Positions 1 to 9,752 are shown, counted from the first letter of the stretch. The stretch: 64,000 bases of DNA from Pseudanabaena sp. PCC 6802 (GCF_000332175.1 NZ_KB235914.1:2662868-2726867); one strand, 5' to 3'. Notes: a model not told the origin generated them from the letters alone. Translations and numbers: made by a program.

Positions 1-115
1 GGCAATCTAATTAGCCTTAACGTCATTGCCACTAAATAACACAAATCTATCCCAGCTATTACAATTTTTGTCTATTTCACAATTTTGGAACTAAACTTGC
101 ATAAGGATTACAAGA

Positions 116-838
116 TTAGTAGGATAGATCCATATTACCAATCTCGTCTAACCTGCACGCAGGAATATTTAGCTCTGCTGCCGCGCTTACCGTACTATTA
201 TCTTCATGTTCTAATTCTATTCGAGCTTTAACTCTCGGAAGTAAATGCTGCCATTGTAATGGACTGAGATCGGTAATTATTGAGATTTGGGGTTCTCGCT
301 CAAATTCTAGATCTGGCTGCATAACTAAATTCATTACTACTTCCGCGATCGCCTCATCAGCAATTTCAGGGTCAGTATTAGTAGCATCTACTAACAAAGT
401 AATGCGATCGCAGTTAGGAGATGTAAGAATTGCACTAAAGACTTCTCTCAATTCTTTAATAAGCCCCTCTGTCTTCGACCAAGCCGGGAAGATAATATAG
501 TTGATTTCTCTTAAACCTAAACGGTCTAGCGATTCCACGGTAGAAGGCGATGGTTGATGTCTGGGATTAATAATCTCTGATGCCTGGCTTTTAATATCTA
601 GCTCGTCAGCAATTACATCCCAAATCTTATCAAAAATATTTTCCCAATTATGTTCTTTAATAATATGCTCTCTTACTAACTGACTTCTGTGCAAAAGTTC
701 AGATTCAGGTAAATTTAAAGCCCTCTCGATAATCTGTCGATTTTTATCGGGGTCATGAGTCAAGTAGATTGCATGGGGGCAATCAAAGCCACTTTCAGGA
801 GTGACCAACGGTATTAACCCTCTGGCGCTATTTTCTAA
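116..838 (-). pseudogene. Glycosyltransferase, 3' fragment (split by IS element)
   Basis: This is the C-terminal part of a glycosyltransferase whose N-terminal part lies at 1714-2532. Upstream of the first in-frame start (GTG at 808) the frame stays open and encodes LENSARGLIPLVTPESGF, a typical acceptor/donor-loop segment of GT-B enzymes. After it comes a second region (roughly the last 120 residues, beginning INYIIFPAW) that resembles the C-terminal extension of cyanobacterial TPR/glycosyltransferase proteins. Removing the IS and one TAA target copy restores an in-frame DAQATVILENSARGL. A shortened product from the internal GTG is possible but would lack the catalytic core. The role before disruption was probably surface glycan or protein glycosylation (inference). 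Confidence 0.8.
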
Positions 839-855
839 GAAGCCATTTAGGAAGT
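839..855 (+). repeat. Left terminal inverted repeat of the IS5-family element
   Basis: It pairs with 1697-1713 with 16 of 17 positions matching. The target duplication TAA lies immediately outside at 836-838. Confidence 0.85.
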
Positions 856-913
856 AAAAGGCGCACCAAAAGCAGGTATAAATACTGATGAAGTCTAGTA
901 TAAACCTGAAGAG

Positions 914-1705
914 ATGCGCCGATCCTATAATACCGATTTATCCAACCAAGAATGGGAAATTATCGCACCCATGCTACCCAAACCATCAAAATGGGGTAGG
1001 CCACCCAAAACAAATATGCGAGAGTTACTGAATGCCATTTTCTATATACTCAAAAATGGTTGTACATGGCAGAATCTACCCCATGACTTTCCGCCTTACT
1101 CAACGGTCTATTTCTACTGGCAAAGGTGGGAAAGAACTGGGCTACTGGAGGAGATTAATCGCAAATTGAGCCAACAATTTAGGGAAAAGGTTAGTAAAGA
1201 GGCGACCCCAAGCTTGGTGAGTATCGATAGCCAGAGTGTGAAGACAACAGAAAGTGCGGGCAGTCGAGGTTTTGATGGCGGTAAGCAAATCAAGGGCAGA
1301 AAACGCTTCGCTATGGTTGACACCTTGGGCTTAGTTGTAAAGGTGTTGGTGTGTGCAGCTAACATCGGTGAAAGAGCAGGAGCTAAGCAGTTGTTACAGA
1401 ATCTCACATCTCCATTACCACGATTAGAGAAAATTCTGGTTGATGCTGGATTCTCTGGTGATGAAATCACACAATGGGTCAACGACAACTTCGGATGGCT
1501 TTGGGAAGTTAGCAAACGGGCAGACAATCAGAAAGGTTTTGTAGTGGAGTCAAAGCGTTGGGTGGTAGAGCGAACCTTTGCTTGGTTAGGTAATTGTCGT
1601 AGACTAAGCAAGGATTATGAATTTTATGAGCAAATGTCTGAATCGTTTATTTACTTGGCTTTAATCCGCAAAATGCTAAGAAATCTGGCAACTGCGACTT
1701 CCTAA
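914..1705 (+). CDS. IS5-family DDE transposase
   Basis: A 263-residue transposase. The N-terminal DUF4096-like region (about 1-80) contains DLSNQEWEIIAPMLP and GCTWQNLPHDFPP. The catalytic DDE domain shows VSIDSQSVK, then LVDAGFSGDE, then the terminal ERTFAWLGNCRRLSKDYE block that carries the catalytic Glu and the Y/R/E signature. It is a single uninterrupted frame, without the frameshift seen in many IS5 relatives. The TAA stop (1703-1705) lies inside the right terminal inverted repeat. It catalyses cut-and-paste movement of its own element. Confidence 0.95.
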   Translation: MRRSYNTDLSNQEWEIIAPMLPKPSKWGRPPKTNMRELLNAIFYILKNGCTWQNLPHDFPPYSTVYFYWQRWERTGLLEEINRKLSQQFREKVSKEATPSLVSIDSQSVKTTESAGSRGFDGGKQIKGRKRFAMVDTLGLVVKVLVCAANIGERAGAKQLLQNLTSPLPRLEKILVDAGFSGDEITQWVNDNFGWLWEVSKRADNQKGFVVESKRWVVERTFAWLGNCRRLSKDYEFYEQMSESFIYLALIRKMLRNLATATS

Positions 1706-1713
1706 ATGGGTTC
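1697..1713 (-). repeat. Right terminal inverted repeat of the IS5-family element
   Basis: Its complement matches 839-855 with one mismatch. It contains the transposase stop codon and is followed by the TAA target copy at 1714-1716. Confidence 0.85.
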
Positions 1714-2532
1714 TAAGATGACTGTGGCTTGTGCATCCATTGTCGCTGTATGAATATAGAAGTCACAGGTGTCAACTATCCATTGGTTAAATTCCAGATC
1801 GGCATTATTTACACTACCTAAAAAGTTAAAAGTATATTTTTTGCCATTTATAGTGGCATCGATTAAACCTGTAGGTGCCTGTAAAGATTTGCTGGCTACA
1901 TTTAAGCGAGCGTCCAAGCCTTTCAAGCTTTCGCAGGTATTCTCAAACCCCTTATAGGAGCCGAGAGTGCTGATGTGTAGAAGCTGGCGCTGTCCAACTG
2001 GGTTAAATCTTTGCTTAACTATTGGTAGATTTTGGGTAGCAATCCCAATATTTGTTTGGATGAGTTTATGACTAACTTGACTTTGAATCGTATCATCTGC
2101 TTTAGCTAAGGTGCGTTCGATCCAAAGCGGGCTGCACAAAGCAAAAATCTTACGAGCAGCCAGAAGCTGACTATTTAAATGCACTAGGTTGGGCATCCAC
2201 TCAATGGGAAACTCTGGCACCCAGGGCATAATTATGTATGTATTGGGGTGGCAGGCATCATTGTGTGTTAAGGCATTATCTTTTACCCAATCCCGTTTGA
2301 ATTTACCTAATCCAGTAGCTACTGCTTGCTCGGAGCTATCCCATGTTGGATGTCCTAATAAAATATCGTTGGGGTTCTCAGTCACCCTACCCGTACACCA
2401 ATGGGCCTGATGTACGGCAACTTTTTGCCCCAGATAGTATTCTGCCCATTTAGCTAGTTCATAGTTATAGTATTCGTAGGTTGTATAGCTGTGTTCGCGT
2501 AAAAAATAGTCTGTTAGGAATAAGTGCAGCAT
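1714..2532 (-). pseudogene. Glycosyltransferase, 5' fragment (split by IS element)
   Basis: This N-terminal portion of about 270 residues begins MLHLFLTDYFL. The reading frame runs into the IS and stops within it at 1702 (ending ILEPI). Features include an N-terminal Rossmann-like half and YKGFENTCESLKG, then the CDFYIHTATMDAQATVILE block that normally precedes the nucleotide-sugar loop in GT4-like enzymes. The missing C-terminal half is at 116-838. The gene lies 48 bp downstream of the FkbM methyltransferase gene on the same strand, so both were probably co-transcribed for glycan or glycoprotein assembly. The truncated product is predicted inactive. Confidence 0.8.
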
Positions 2533-2580
2533 TGTCTATATACTCTATCTATAGCCCATCTATTAGTTTGGGTAATCGCG

Positions 2581-4167
2581 CTAAACTATCTGCGATGGCA
2601 TAGCAACTACATTAAGCATACCCAAGAGATCGGCTTCTGCATTCAAGGGAATCAGTTTTTGCAAGTAAGGTTGATATTTGAAGAGCTTGTAGCCAATGTT
2701 CGTTAAAAATTTTGCTGCAGGTAAGTTACTGCTTGTAGCATCTACAATATTCTCATACAAAATAATAGGAGAGAATTCCTTTAAAAGGCGATCGCTTCCC
2801 TGCAAAACCTTTATTTCATGACCCTCAGCATCTATCTTCAGAAGATCCACGCGCTGTACATTCTCCCTTGCAATGAGACTATCTAATGTAAAACACTCTA
2901 CTTCCTCAAAATTCCCTAACACGTTACTCTCTGCCTCCCCAGATACAAGCTTGTTTAACTCGCTAGCTGGGCTTAGAGATAGCTTGGCAGTGCCATTGCG
3001 ATCGCTCGCCGCTCCCGGACAAATTTTTACCCAATCCAACCTATTTATGCTACGGGTTTCGTTGAGATATCGAACGCACTTAGAAAAAGGTTCGATAGCA
3101 AAAACTCGACCAGTCGATCCCACTGCCCGAGCAGCGCTGAACGTATAAACCCCAGCGTTTGCCCCAACATCAATAATTGTCATGCCTGGCTGAATCCACT
3201 TACGCCAAAATTCCATTTCATACTCGAACCAGTCCCCTTCAGACACCAGTACGCTAGTAACAATACTATTAAAACTTGGCTCCACCGCCATGACCAAGTT
3301 TTGCTCGAAGCCTACATACGTAATTTCGCTATCTACTGGTTGTCTAGTCCATTGCCACATAGGATTAAGGGCATTGTCGGGAAATGATGGCAGATTGCGC
3401 GCGCGTTCTAGCCAATAACTTGAAGCTTCTAAATTCCCTATAGTTCGATAACCCAAATAAAGAGCATGAAGAGTCATAATGCATTCTGGTGCCATGCGTC
3501 CAGCATTTTGCAAACTTAAAACTCCTTCGACAAACTGCCCTGCCATCAAATGCCCTATTCCAAGTCTTAACTGGATATCGGTACTGTTTGGGGTAATTTG
3601 GTTTGCTAATTGCAAAAAACGAACTCCCATCTGGCTATAGAATACAAGCTGGGAGCGCCATAAAGCCTCGCTGAGAGATATTAAAGACTGGGTATAATAA
3701 TTTTGCGATTTTAGCAGTAGCTCACATGTGTGCGAACCAAATTTAGAAGGTGGAAGATATATTAATCCTGGCTCTATCTGTGCCGAGGAGGTATATGCTG
3801 TCTGAATTGCATTTAGTAAAGTTGCATAGCTGAGATTAATTGCATTCCCTCCACTATTTGTCATGATTTGAATGAGGGCATAGTGGGCAGCACACAGAGG
3901 ATTTCGATCGATCTGAAACCCTTTTTCCAAACTTTGTATTGCTACCTGAACGTGCTGTGCTTTTATCTCCAAATTTTCAGACTGCTCAGCCTCTATTAGC
4001 TCTAGGATTGCGAGATTATTCCAGTCTAAAGACGATGCGGGATTGTCCCAATTTGTACTCTCGACGATCGCCTCGACATGTTGAAGTACTCCCGCGTCTA
4101 TATCGGGGTAATTATTGAGGAGATAGTCGCAGTAGCGATCGCCATGAGAGGAATACGATACTTGCAT
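2581..4167 (-). CDS. FkbM-family methyltransferase with N-terminal TPR-like region
   Basis: A 528-residue protein. The first ~300 residues form a helical TPR-like region (for example ANQITPNSTDIQLRLGIGHL). A class I SAM-dependent methyltransferase domain of the FkbM type follows from about residue 315: the SAM loop is TIIDVGANAGVYTFSA, then the acidic residue in VFAIEPF, and DLLKIDAEGHEIKVLQG near the C-terminus. FkbM enzymes methylate hydroxyls of sugars or secondary metabolites. The adjacent interrupted glycosyltransferase on the same strand suggests glycan O-methylation in an exopolysaccharide or glycoprotein pathway (inference). The ATG at 4167 is the natural start and no membrane segment is seen. 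Confidence 0.88.
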   Translation of the reverse strand: MQVSYSSHGDRYCDYLLNNYPDIDAGVLQHVEAIVESTNWDNPASSLDWNNLAILELIEAEQSENLEIKAQHVQVAIQSLEKGFQIDRNPLCAAHYALIQIMTNSGGNAINLSYATLLNAIQTAYTSSAQIEPGLIYLPPSKFGSHTCELLLKSQNYYTQSLISLSEALWRSQLVFYSQMGVRFLQLANQITPNSTDIQLRLGIGHLMAGQFVEGVLSLQNAGRMAPECIMTLHALYLGYRTIGNLEASSYWLERARNLPSFPDNALNPMWQWTRQPVDSEITYVGFEQNLVMAVEPSFNSIVTSVLVSEGDWFEYEMEFWRKWIQPGMTIIDVGANAGVYTFSAARAVGSTGRVFAIEPFSKCVRYLNETRSINRLDWVKICPGAASDRNGTAKLSLSPASELNKLVSGEAESNVLGNFEEVECFTLDSLIARENVQRVDLLKIDAEGHEIKVLQGSDRLLKEFSPIILYENIVDATSSNLPAAKFLTNIGYKLFKYQPYLQKLIPLNAEADLLGMLNVVAMPSQIV

Positions 4168-4226
4168 AAAGCTTAAATATATTATTGTTTGGCAAGATTT
4201 AGGAATAATTTACCCTAGCAGATTGC

Positions 4227-5063
4227 TCAGGAGATCAAACCAATTTCGCGCAATCTTTCTTTTAAATAGCTGCTTGCCGTTACGCCTTCTGCCAAAACTG
4301 TTTCTGGGCGCGGGTGCAAAAATAAAGGCATGGAGTAGCGCGATCGCCTTGCCAAATTTCCTACCGGATTGACCACGCGATGGGTGGTCGAGCGATAGTA
4401 GCCCCCACTGGCGAGTTGGAGCATATCCCCTACATTAACTACTAAGTCACCCATGCTACATGGTACTTCATGCCATTTACCCTGGCGATCGCAAATTTCT
4501 AAACCCGTCGCCGTCGCTGCTGGCAATAGGGTGATCAGGTTAATGTCCTCATGGGCAGCGGCACGAATGGCACCATCGGCAACTCGATCTGGCAAAGGGG
4601 GATAGTGCAGGATGCGTAGAACTGTGGCGGGGCTATCGGCAATTGCCTGACTTAATTGCAACCCTCGCAGACAAGCGGGCGATCGCTCCGATGCCTCGAT
4701 CCAACCCAATATTTCTGCGGCTAGTTGAGTTAATTGGTGAAATAGCTGCCTGGTGCGATCTCCCATACCTATTGGCAATTCACTCCAGGTATAGAGATGG
4801 AAAAATTCTTTGAGATCTGGCTGGCTGCTGTCCTTGGCTCGTTCGGACTTAAAGGGAAAATAGCCAGACTGAGCCTCGGGGTCGAAAGTGTAATTGTGTT
4901 TGGCGGGCGAACTAAAAAATTCTTGCCACTCCTGGTAAGTGTCTGCAATTAGCTTGAAAGCGATCGGGTGCTCCGTCACTACAGCAAAGCCTGTTTGATG
5001 CAACGACTCAATTAAAATTGCTGGTGCGTTGGGATCGTCGTAGGGAGCTTTACGCAAGTCCAT
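4227..5063 (-). CDS. 2-oxoglutarate/Fe(II)-dependent oxygenase, isopenicillin N synthase-like
   Basis: A 278-residue protein starting at [14 protein letters not shown]. The frame stays open upstream into gap2, but that extension is implausible because it crosses the divergent gap2 start. The jelly-roll domain shows the iron facial triad: His and Asp in [11 protein letters not shown], and the distal His in STTHRVVNP. The 2-oxoglutarate-binding Arg/Ser pair is in [10 protein letters not shown]. The N-terminal [10 protein letters not shown] and AGEAS-like segments match the DIOX_N region of isopenicillin-N-synthase-like oxygenases. The substrate is unknown; cyanobacterial homologues are conserved but poorly characterised. 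It diverges from gap2 across an 82-bp gap that must hold both promoters. Confidence 0.88.
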   Translation of the reverse strand: MDLRKAPYDDPNAPAILIESLHQTGFAVVTEHPIAFKLIADTYQEWQEFFSSPAKHNYTFDPEAQSGYFPFKSERAKDSSQPDLKEFFHLYTWSELPIGMGDRTRQLFHQLTQLAAEILGWIEASERSPACLRGLQLSQAIADSPATVLRILHYPPLPDRVADGAIRAAAHEDINLITLLPAATATGLEICDRQGKWHEVPCSMGDLVVNVGDMLQLASGGYYRSTTHRVVNPVGNLARRSRYSMPLFLHPRPETVLAEGVTASSYLKERLREIGLIS

Positions 5064-5145
5064 GTTAAAAAAACATAAAATGTTGTCTTTTTTCGGTATC
5101 ATAAACTTCATAGTAAATTTAACAATTCTTACAGGGCAACAAGAA

Positions 5146-6159
5146 GTGATTAGGGTAGCAATTAACGGATTCGGACGAATTGGGCGCAATTTCCTCAGGT
5201 GTTGGGCAGGGCGCAAGGATAGCCAGATAGAGGTTGTTGCCATTAATGACACCTCTGACCCTCATACCAATGCTCATCTGCTGCGCTATGACTCCATGCT
5301 GGGCATTTTTAATGCTGATATTAGTGCTGACGATGACTCTATCACCGTAAACGGACACAAAATTAAAACCACATCGGATCGCAATCCTGAAAATTTACCC
5401 TGGGCGCATTTAGGCATTGACCTGATTATTGAGTCTACAGGCGTGTTTATCGATCGCCCTGGTGCCACAAAGCATATGAATGCTGGGGCGAAAAAAGTAT
5501 TGATTACTGCCCCCGGCAAAAATGAAGATGGCACCTTTGTTATGGGTGTAAACGATAGTCAATACGAACACGACAAACACCACATTATAAGTAATGCTAG
5601 TTGCACGACTAACTGCTTAGCTCCGGTTGCCAAAGTATTACAAGAAAATTTTGGCATCGTTAAGGGCGTGATGACTACTACCCACAGTTACACGGGCGAC
5701 CAGCGCCTGCTCGATGCCAGCCACAGAGATCTGCGCCGCGCTAGAGCAGCAGCTTTAAGCATTGTCCCAACTTCAACTGGTGCGGCCAAGGCTGTAGCGT
5801 TAGTATTGCCAGAGCTTAAAGGTAAGCTCAACGGGATTGCGCTGCGCGTACCCACGCCCAACGTGTCTGTCGTAGACTTTGTCTGCGAAACTGAGAAGTC
5901 AACTATTGCTGAAGAAGTGAATGAAGCAATGAAAGCTGCTGCCGAAGGGCCTATGAAAGGTATCCTGAAGTATGGCGATCTGCCTCTAGTTTCAATTGAC
6001 TATCGCGGTACCGATGAGTCGTCAATTCTTGACTCCTCGCTCACGATGGTGATGGCAGGTAATATGGTCAAGGTTGTGGCCTGGTATGACAACGAATGGG
6101 GCTACAGCCAACGCGTTGTCGATCTAGCCGAGCTTGTTGCCAGGAAATGGGTCAGATAA
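5146..6159 (+). CDS. gap2: NAD(P)-dependent glyceraldehyde-3-phosphate dehydrogenase
   Basis: A 337-residue GAPDH that interconverts 1,3-bisphosphoglycerate and glyceraldehyde 3-phosphate in the Calvin cycle and gluconeogenesis. The Rossmann start is [18 protein letters not shown], the catalytic Cys lies in [13 protein letters not shown], and the C-terminus has [15 protein letters not shown]. The [12 protein letters not shown] segment and the overall sequence match the cyanobacterial/chloroplast Gap2 type rather than glycolytic Gap1. I chose the GTG at 5146 because the encoded protein then begins exactly at the conserved N-terminus and has the usual length. The frame is open to an ATG at 5062, but the extra 28 residues are not GAPDH-like and would overlap the divergent oxygenase start. 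Confidence 0.95.
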   Translation: MIRVAINGFGRIGRNFLRCWAGRKDSQIEVVAINDTSDPHTNAHLLRYDSMLGIFNADISADDDSITVNGHKIKTTSDRNPENLPWAHLGIDLIIESTGVFIDRPGATKHMNAGAKKVLITAPGKNEDGTFVMGVNDSQYEHDKHHIISNASCTTNCLAPVAKVLQENFGIVKGVMTTTHSYTGDQRLLDASHRDLRRARAAALSIVPTSTGAAKAVALVLPELKGKLNGIALRVPTPNVSVVDFVCETEKSTIAEEVNEAMKAAAEGPMKGILKYGDLPLVSIDYRGTDESSILDSSLTMVMAGNMVKVVAWYDNEWGYSQRVVDLAELVARKWVR

Positions 6160-6236
6160 GAACCTGCTCTAACACAGCGATCGGGCTATTTCTAGCTCAA
6201 CAGAAACTGTAATACTTCTAAAGGGTATAATTAGCG

Positions 6237-6262
6237 GGACAAGGAGCAATTGCTGCTTGTCC
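6237..6262 (+). terminator. Possible terminator downstream of gap2
   Basis: A near-perfect palindrome: GGACAAG and AGCAA pair with TTGCT and CTTGTCC, with one G:G mismatch in the stem. It is followed by TAATCTGTTTT. It lies 78 bp after the gap2 stop and would form a stable hairpin; the trailing T-run is weak, so the call is tentative. The rest of 6160-6457 shows no gene. Confidence 0.45.
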
Positions 6263-6457
6263 TAATCTGTTTTAGTGACATTCAACCTAGGTCGGTTGTC
6301 TGCGACTATGCGTTGCACTAAATCTGGATGGAGTAATAGACAGAGGGAGACAAAAAACAGCCAAAAATGGGAAAAATTATATTTGCGTGCTAGGTAGTTC
6401 TGTCCAGATTGTATATATCCAAATTCAAGCGCCTAATTCGTTGACGCAGTAAGTCGA

Positions 6458-8686
6458 ATGCTATTACAGTTTTTGTTAGATAAGGTCTCTACCAAAAAGG
6501 ATACTATCGATACCGAGACTATCGATCGAAAAATGACTGAGGTTCGTGACAATCGAGCAGCTAAGCCTTCTGGCAAAGTGTCGCTTGGTATCGTTCTTGT
6601 GGTGCCATTCGTAATTCAGATATTTGCGGCGGTGGGGCTGGTTGGCTATCTGTCGTGGCAGAGCGGCAGAAAAGCAGTTAACGAGCTATCAACCCAGTTG
6701 CGCGACGAAATTAGCAACCGGATTGAGACGCATACTCTCACATACCTCAATAAGGTGCAGGCGATCGCTCAGGTAGCAGTTGCGGCGATGGATAGTAACA
6801 ACGTCAATCCCGATGATTTTCACGCTTTAGAACGCTTTTTTTGGCAAATTGTCAGTCATAGAGAATTAGAGAATTATATCTACTATGCCAACACTAAGGG
6901 TCATTTCCTCGGTGTAGAACTAAGAGAAGACGGCAATTTCTATCTGGCAATTAAGAATGAGTCCACAGGACTAAATCGCAGAATTTATCAGCTCGACTCC
7001 CAAAACCGCAGAGTTAAAGTAGTTCGCACTCACAAGTTAGATCCGCGCGTCAGGCCCTGGTTCAAAAACGCGGTGGAAGCAGGTAAACCCACCTGGAGTC
7101 CCATCTATGGTTTTGCTTCCCGCAACCCTCCGCTCCTTGGGATCAGTCCAGTTATACCCGTTTACAATAAATCTAACGTTCTGCGCGGTGTCCTGAGTAT
7201 GGACATCAGACTGTCAGAGATTAGTGAGTTCCTGAGAACATTAGTTACCAGTCCCTCTGGGCAAAGCTTTATTATCGAGCGATCGGGGGATCTAGTTGCG
7301 AGTTCCAAAATCGAGCAGCCCTTTACAATCAAGGGAAATGGCAAAGATCGAACTGTCGAGCGGATCAAAGCAGTAAATAGCAACGAATCTATTGTGGCGG
7401 CTACGACCGATTACTTGCTGAAGACCTATGGCGATCTCAACAATATTTCAGATAGCATCAAGCTAGAGTTCAAGGACAGCGATAATAATCTGCAATTCGT
7501 GCACGTCAACCCTCTGCGCGACGGTCGGGGTATTGATTGGCTGATTGTGGTTGTCATCCCCGAGCGCGACTTTATGGAGCAGATCAATGCCAATACTCGC
7601 AACACCATACTGTTGTGTCTGGCAGCTCTGGCGATCGCGATCGCGCTCGGCGTGCTTACAGCTCGTTGGATCGTAAAACCAATTTTACGCCTGCGCGATG
7701 CCAGCCAGGCGATCGCCGCTGGCGAACTCGATCGCAAGGTAGAAGAGGTCAAGAGTATTGAAGAATTGGATGTTCTAGCGCGATCTTTCAATCAAATGGC
7801 CGGGCAACTGCAAGAGTCGTTCGATACTTTAGAAAAAGCAAACGCAGAGCTAGAAAATCGCGTTGCCGAACGCACCTCCGAACTTAGTAGAGCGAATCAG
7901 GAAATCACCATCCTCAACGAGCGCCTTAAAACTGAAAATTCGCGCATGAGCTCTGAATTGGAGGTAACTCGCCAACTGCAACAAATGATTTTGCCTAAGG
8001 ATGAGGAGTTACGACAGATTGAGGGTCTGGATATTGCCGGATTTATGGAACCCGCAGCCGAAGTAGGCGGCGACTACTACGACGTACTACAACATGATGG
8101 CAGGGTCAAGATTGGCATCGGCGACGTGACCGGTCACGGTCTGGAAAGCGGCGTAGTAATGATCATGGCTCAGACAGCCGTGCGAACTTTGCTCGCAGTC
8201 AACGAAAAAGATCCAGTTAAATTTATGAGCGCGCTCAACTACGCAATTTACGGCAACACGCGCCGCATGGAGTCATATAAGAACATGACCATTGCCCTGT
8301 TGGACTATGAGGCAGGTGTCCTGCGTCTTAGCGGCCAACACGAAGAATTGATTGTCGTACGCAATAATGGGGTTATAGAACAATTTGATACGATGAATTT
8401 GGGCTTCCCATTGGGCATCGAATCCGACATCTCGCAATTTATTGCAGAAACCAAGGTAGAACTCGATCCTGGCGAAATTGCCGTGCTATATACAGATGGT
8501 ATTACCGAAGCTGTAAATGGTAAGAACGAGCAATATGGGTTAGAGCGCATGTATGAGATTCTTAAGCAAAATCGCCACAAATCCGCCAACGAGATCCGGC
8601 AAGCCGTAATTGATGGCGTGATGGCGCATATTGGCACTCAAAAGGTTTTCGACGACATTACGTTACTTGTATTGAAGCAAAAGTAA
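6458..8686 (+). CDS. Membrane sensor serine phosphatase: Cache-HAMP-coiled coil-SpoIIE/PP2C
   Basis: A 742-residue sensor phosphatase. Residues about 45-67 form the first membrane helix (LGIVLVVPFVIQIFAAVGLV). A ~300-residue extracytoplasmic dCache-like domain follows, with VRPWFKNAVEAGKPTWSPIY. The second helix is at about 383-405 (TILLCLAALAIAIALGVLTA), then HAMP (ITARWIVKPILRLRDASQAI region) and a coiled coil ending near TRQLQQMILP. The SpoIIE-type PP2C domain has metal-binding EVGGDYYDVL, IGDVTGHGLESG and VLYTDGITEA. It should dephosphorylate a phosphorylated STAS protein in response to an external signal; a STAS protein is encoded 0.7 kb downstream. Alternative start: ATG at 6533 (MTEVRD), 25 codons in. 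Confidence 0.9.
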   Translation: MLLQFLLDKVSTKKDTIDTETIDRKMTEVRDNRAAKPSGKVSLGIVLVVPFVIQIFAAVGLVGYLSWQSGRKAVNELSTQLRDEISNRIETHTLTYLNKVQAIAQVAVAAMDSNNVNPDDFHALERFFWQIVSHRELENYIYYANTKGHFLGVELREDGNFYLAIKNESTGLNRRIYQLDSQNRRVKVVRTHKLDPRVRPWFKNAVEAGKPTWSPIYGFASRNPPLLGISPVIPVYNKSNVLRGVLSMDIRLSEISEFLRTLVTSPSGQSFIIERSGDLVASSKIEQPFTIKGNGKDRTVERIKAVNSNESIVAATTDYLLKTYGDLNNISDSIKLEFKDSDNNLQFVHVNPLRDGRGIDWLIVVVIPERDFMEQINANTRNTILLCLAALAIAIALGVLTARWIVKPILRLRDASQAIAAGELDRKVEEVKSIEELDVLARSFNQMAGQLQESFDTLEKANAELENRVAERTSELSRANQEITILNERLKTENSRMSSELEVTRQLQQMILPKDEELRQIEGLDIAGFMEPAAEVGGDYYDVLQHDGRVKIGIGDVTGHGLESGVVMIMAQTAVRTLLAVNEKDPVKFMSALNYAIYGNTRRMESYKNMTIALLDYEAGVLRLSGQHEELIVVRNNGVIEQFDTMNLGFPLGIESDISQFIAETKVELDPGEIAVLYTDGITEAVNGKNEQYGLERMYEILKQNRHKSANEIRQAVIDGVMAHIGTQKVFDDITLLVLKQK

Positions 8687-8717
8687 ATTAACAAGATCGT
8701 TCAACACATTCAAAATT

Positions 8718-9293
8718 ATGATGCAAATATTTGGCGAATTTATTGACGAACTACCAGTAAGCGAGGAGTACTTAACCATCCACTTTTCACCTGGCTCCAC
8801 TCCCCGTAAGAAGCGTTGGAGCAACTACGGGCTGTCGGCAGATTTCTTAGGTGACTACTTTGCTAATTTTTTCCCCGGCGACGATCTCCCCAATGGCAAC
8901 ATTGATAAAAGGGCAAACGTCAAAGGTGCAGTGAGCTATATAGCTAACGAGTTGCTAGAAAATACGATGAAATATAGCGACGAAAAAGCAAATCTTGCAG
9001 TCAGTATATCTTTGTATTTATATGACGAAAAACTCGTTTTTCGGGTGATCAATCCAGCCGAAGTGCATGTCGCTGAGGGATATAAAACCTTTGTGCAAGA
9101 ATTAATTAGCTCGGATGTTGATGAGATGTACTCTAAACAACTGGAACAAACAGCTTTAGGAATGGGAGGATCTCACATGGGAATCTTAACCATGATCAAC
9201 GACTATGATGCCAAAATGGGATGGAAATTCGATCCGCTACCTCAGCAGCCTGACGTAGTACAAGTTACGGTTATGGCTTACTTAAATCTATAG
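8718..9293 (+). CDS. GHKL-ATPase-fold protein (DUF6272-like), possible anti-sigma/switch kinase
   Basis: A 191-residue soluble protein. YIANELLENTMKYSDE resembles the N-box of GHKL/Bergerat ATPases (Glu and Asn for Mg-ATP binding), and LGMGGSHMGILTMINDY resembles a glycine-rich lid. The Walker-type N-terminal half is unlike classic RsbW, so it belongs to a divergent group seen next to PP2C and STAS genes in cyanobacteria. It lies between the PP2C phosphatase (31 bp upstream) and the STAS gene, so it is likely the kinase or binding partner of the switch. Kinase activity is inferred from fold and context, not shown. Confidence 0.7.
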   Translation: MMQIFGEFIDELPVSEEYLTIHFSPGSTPRKKRWSNYGLSADFLGDYFANFFPGDDLPNGNIDKRANVKGAVSYIANELLENTMKYSDEKANLAVSISLYLYDEKLVFRVINPAEVHVAEGYKTFVQELISSDVDEMYSKQLEQTALGMGGSHMGILTMINDYDAKMGWKFDPLPQQPDVVQVTVMAYLNL

Positions 9294-9410
9294 AAGACTG
9301 TAGTTACTTATTAATGGGAAACTGGGTATTGTATAGATCGAGTCCAGCGTTCGATCGTCGATCGGCAAGCTGTTTATATTATTCTCAAAATTTAAGGAGT
9401 CATTGTTAGC

Positions 9411-9752
9411 GTGGAAATTACAAATAAAGATTACAAAGTATGGTACGACGGAGAAAATGCCACGGTTTTCTTAAAGGGGTTCCTCAGACTTGATGGTATA
9501 GAAGAATATAAACCAATTATGAATTTGTTGATCGATGCCATAACTCAAGCATCAGATCTAACGATCGATCTCAAAGAGCTAGAGTTCCTCAACAGTTCTG
9601 GTATCAGCATGCTGTCTATGTTTGTGGTGGAGGTGCGTAACAGAGGTAGTGTTGAGATTACGTTACAAGGCTCTAATAAGGTATTGTGGCAAACTAAGTC
9701 ATTGCGAAATCTCCAACGTTTAATGCCAAATATGAAATTAGAATTTGTCTAA
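9411..9752 (+). CDS. STAS-domain protein (anti-anti-sigma-like)
   Basis: A 113-residue single STAS domain. LTIDLKELEFLNSSGISML is the phosphorylation loop, with serines at the position modified in SpoIIAA and RsbV. The start is GTG at 9411, preceded by AAGGAG with a 12-base gap. The gene stands 15 bp before the GGDEF gene, which suggests co-translation. In partner-switching systems the unphosphorylated STAS protein releases a target from its kinase; here the upstream PP2C protein would activate it. No sigma-factor gene is adjacent, so the output may instead be the neighbouring diguanylate cyclase (inference). Confidence 0.85.
   Translation: MEITNKDYKVWYDGENATVFLKGFLRLDGIEEYKPIMNLLIDAITQASDLTIDLKELEFLNSSGISMLSMFVVEVRNRGSVEITLQGSNKVLWQTKSLRNLQRLMPNMKLEFV

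Larger units (their letters stand above)
839..1713 (+). mobile_element. IS5-family insertion sequence, 875 bp, complete
   Basis: The element has terminal inverted repeats of 17 bp with one mismatch (GAAGCCATTTAGGAAGT at 839-855; the complement of 1697-1713 reads GAACCCATTTAGGAAGT). It is flanked by a 3-bp direct repeat TAA (836-838 and 1714-1716). Length, TNA-type target duplication and one DDE transposase gene fit the IS1031/ISL2-like part of the IS5 family. It interrupts a glycosyltransferase gene on the opposite strand. The intact ends, intact transposase and exact target duplication suggest a recent insertion. Confidence 0.9.

Noticed and set aside
833-1718. 8-bp direct repeat TTCTAAGA flanking the IS5-family element as the target duplication
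   Set aside because: If TAA alone is the duplication, the remaining shared bases belong to 17-bp terminal inverted repeats that match at 16 positions. This fits IS5-family TNA targets better than an 8-bp duplication.
5064-5252. N-terminal extension of the 2OG oxygenase to 5252
   Set aside because: It overlaps the gap2 coding region in antisense and lacks family similarity; the ATG at 5063 matches the family N-terminus.
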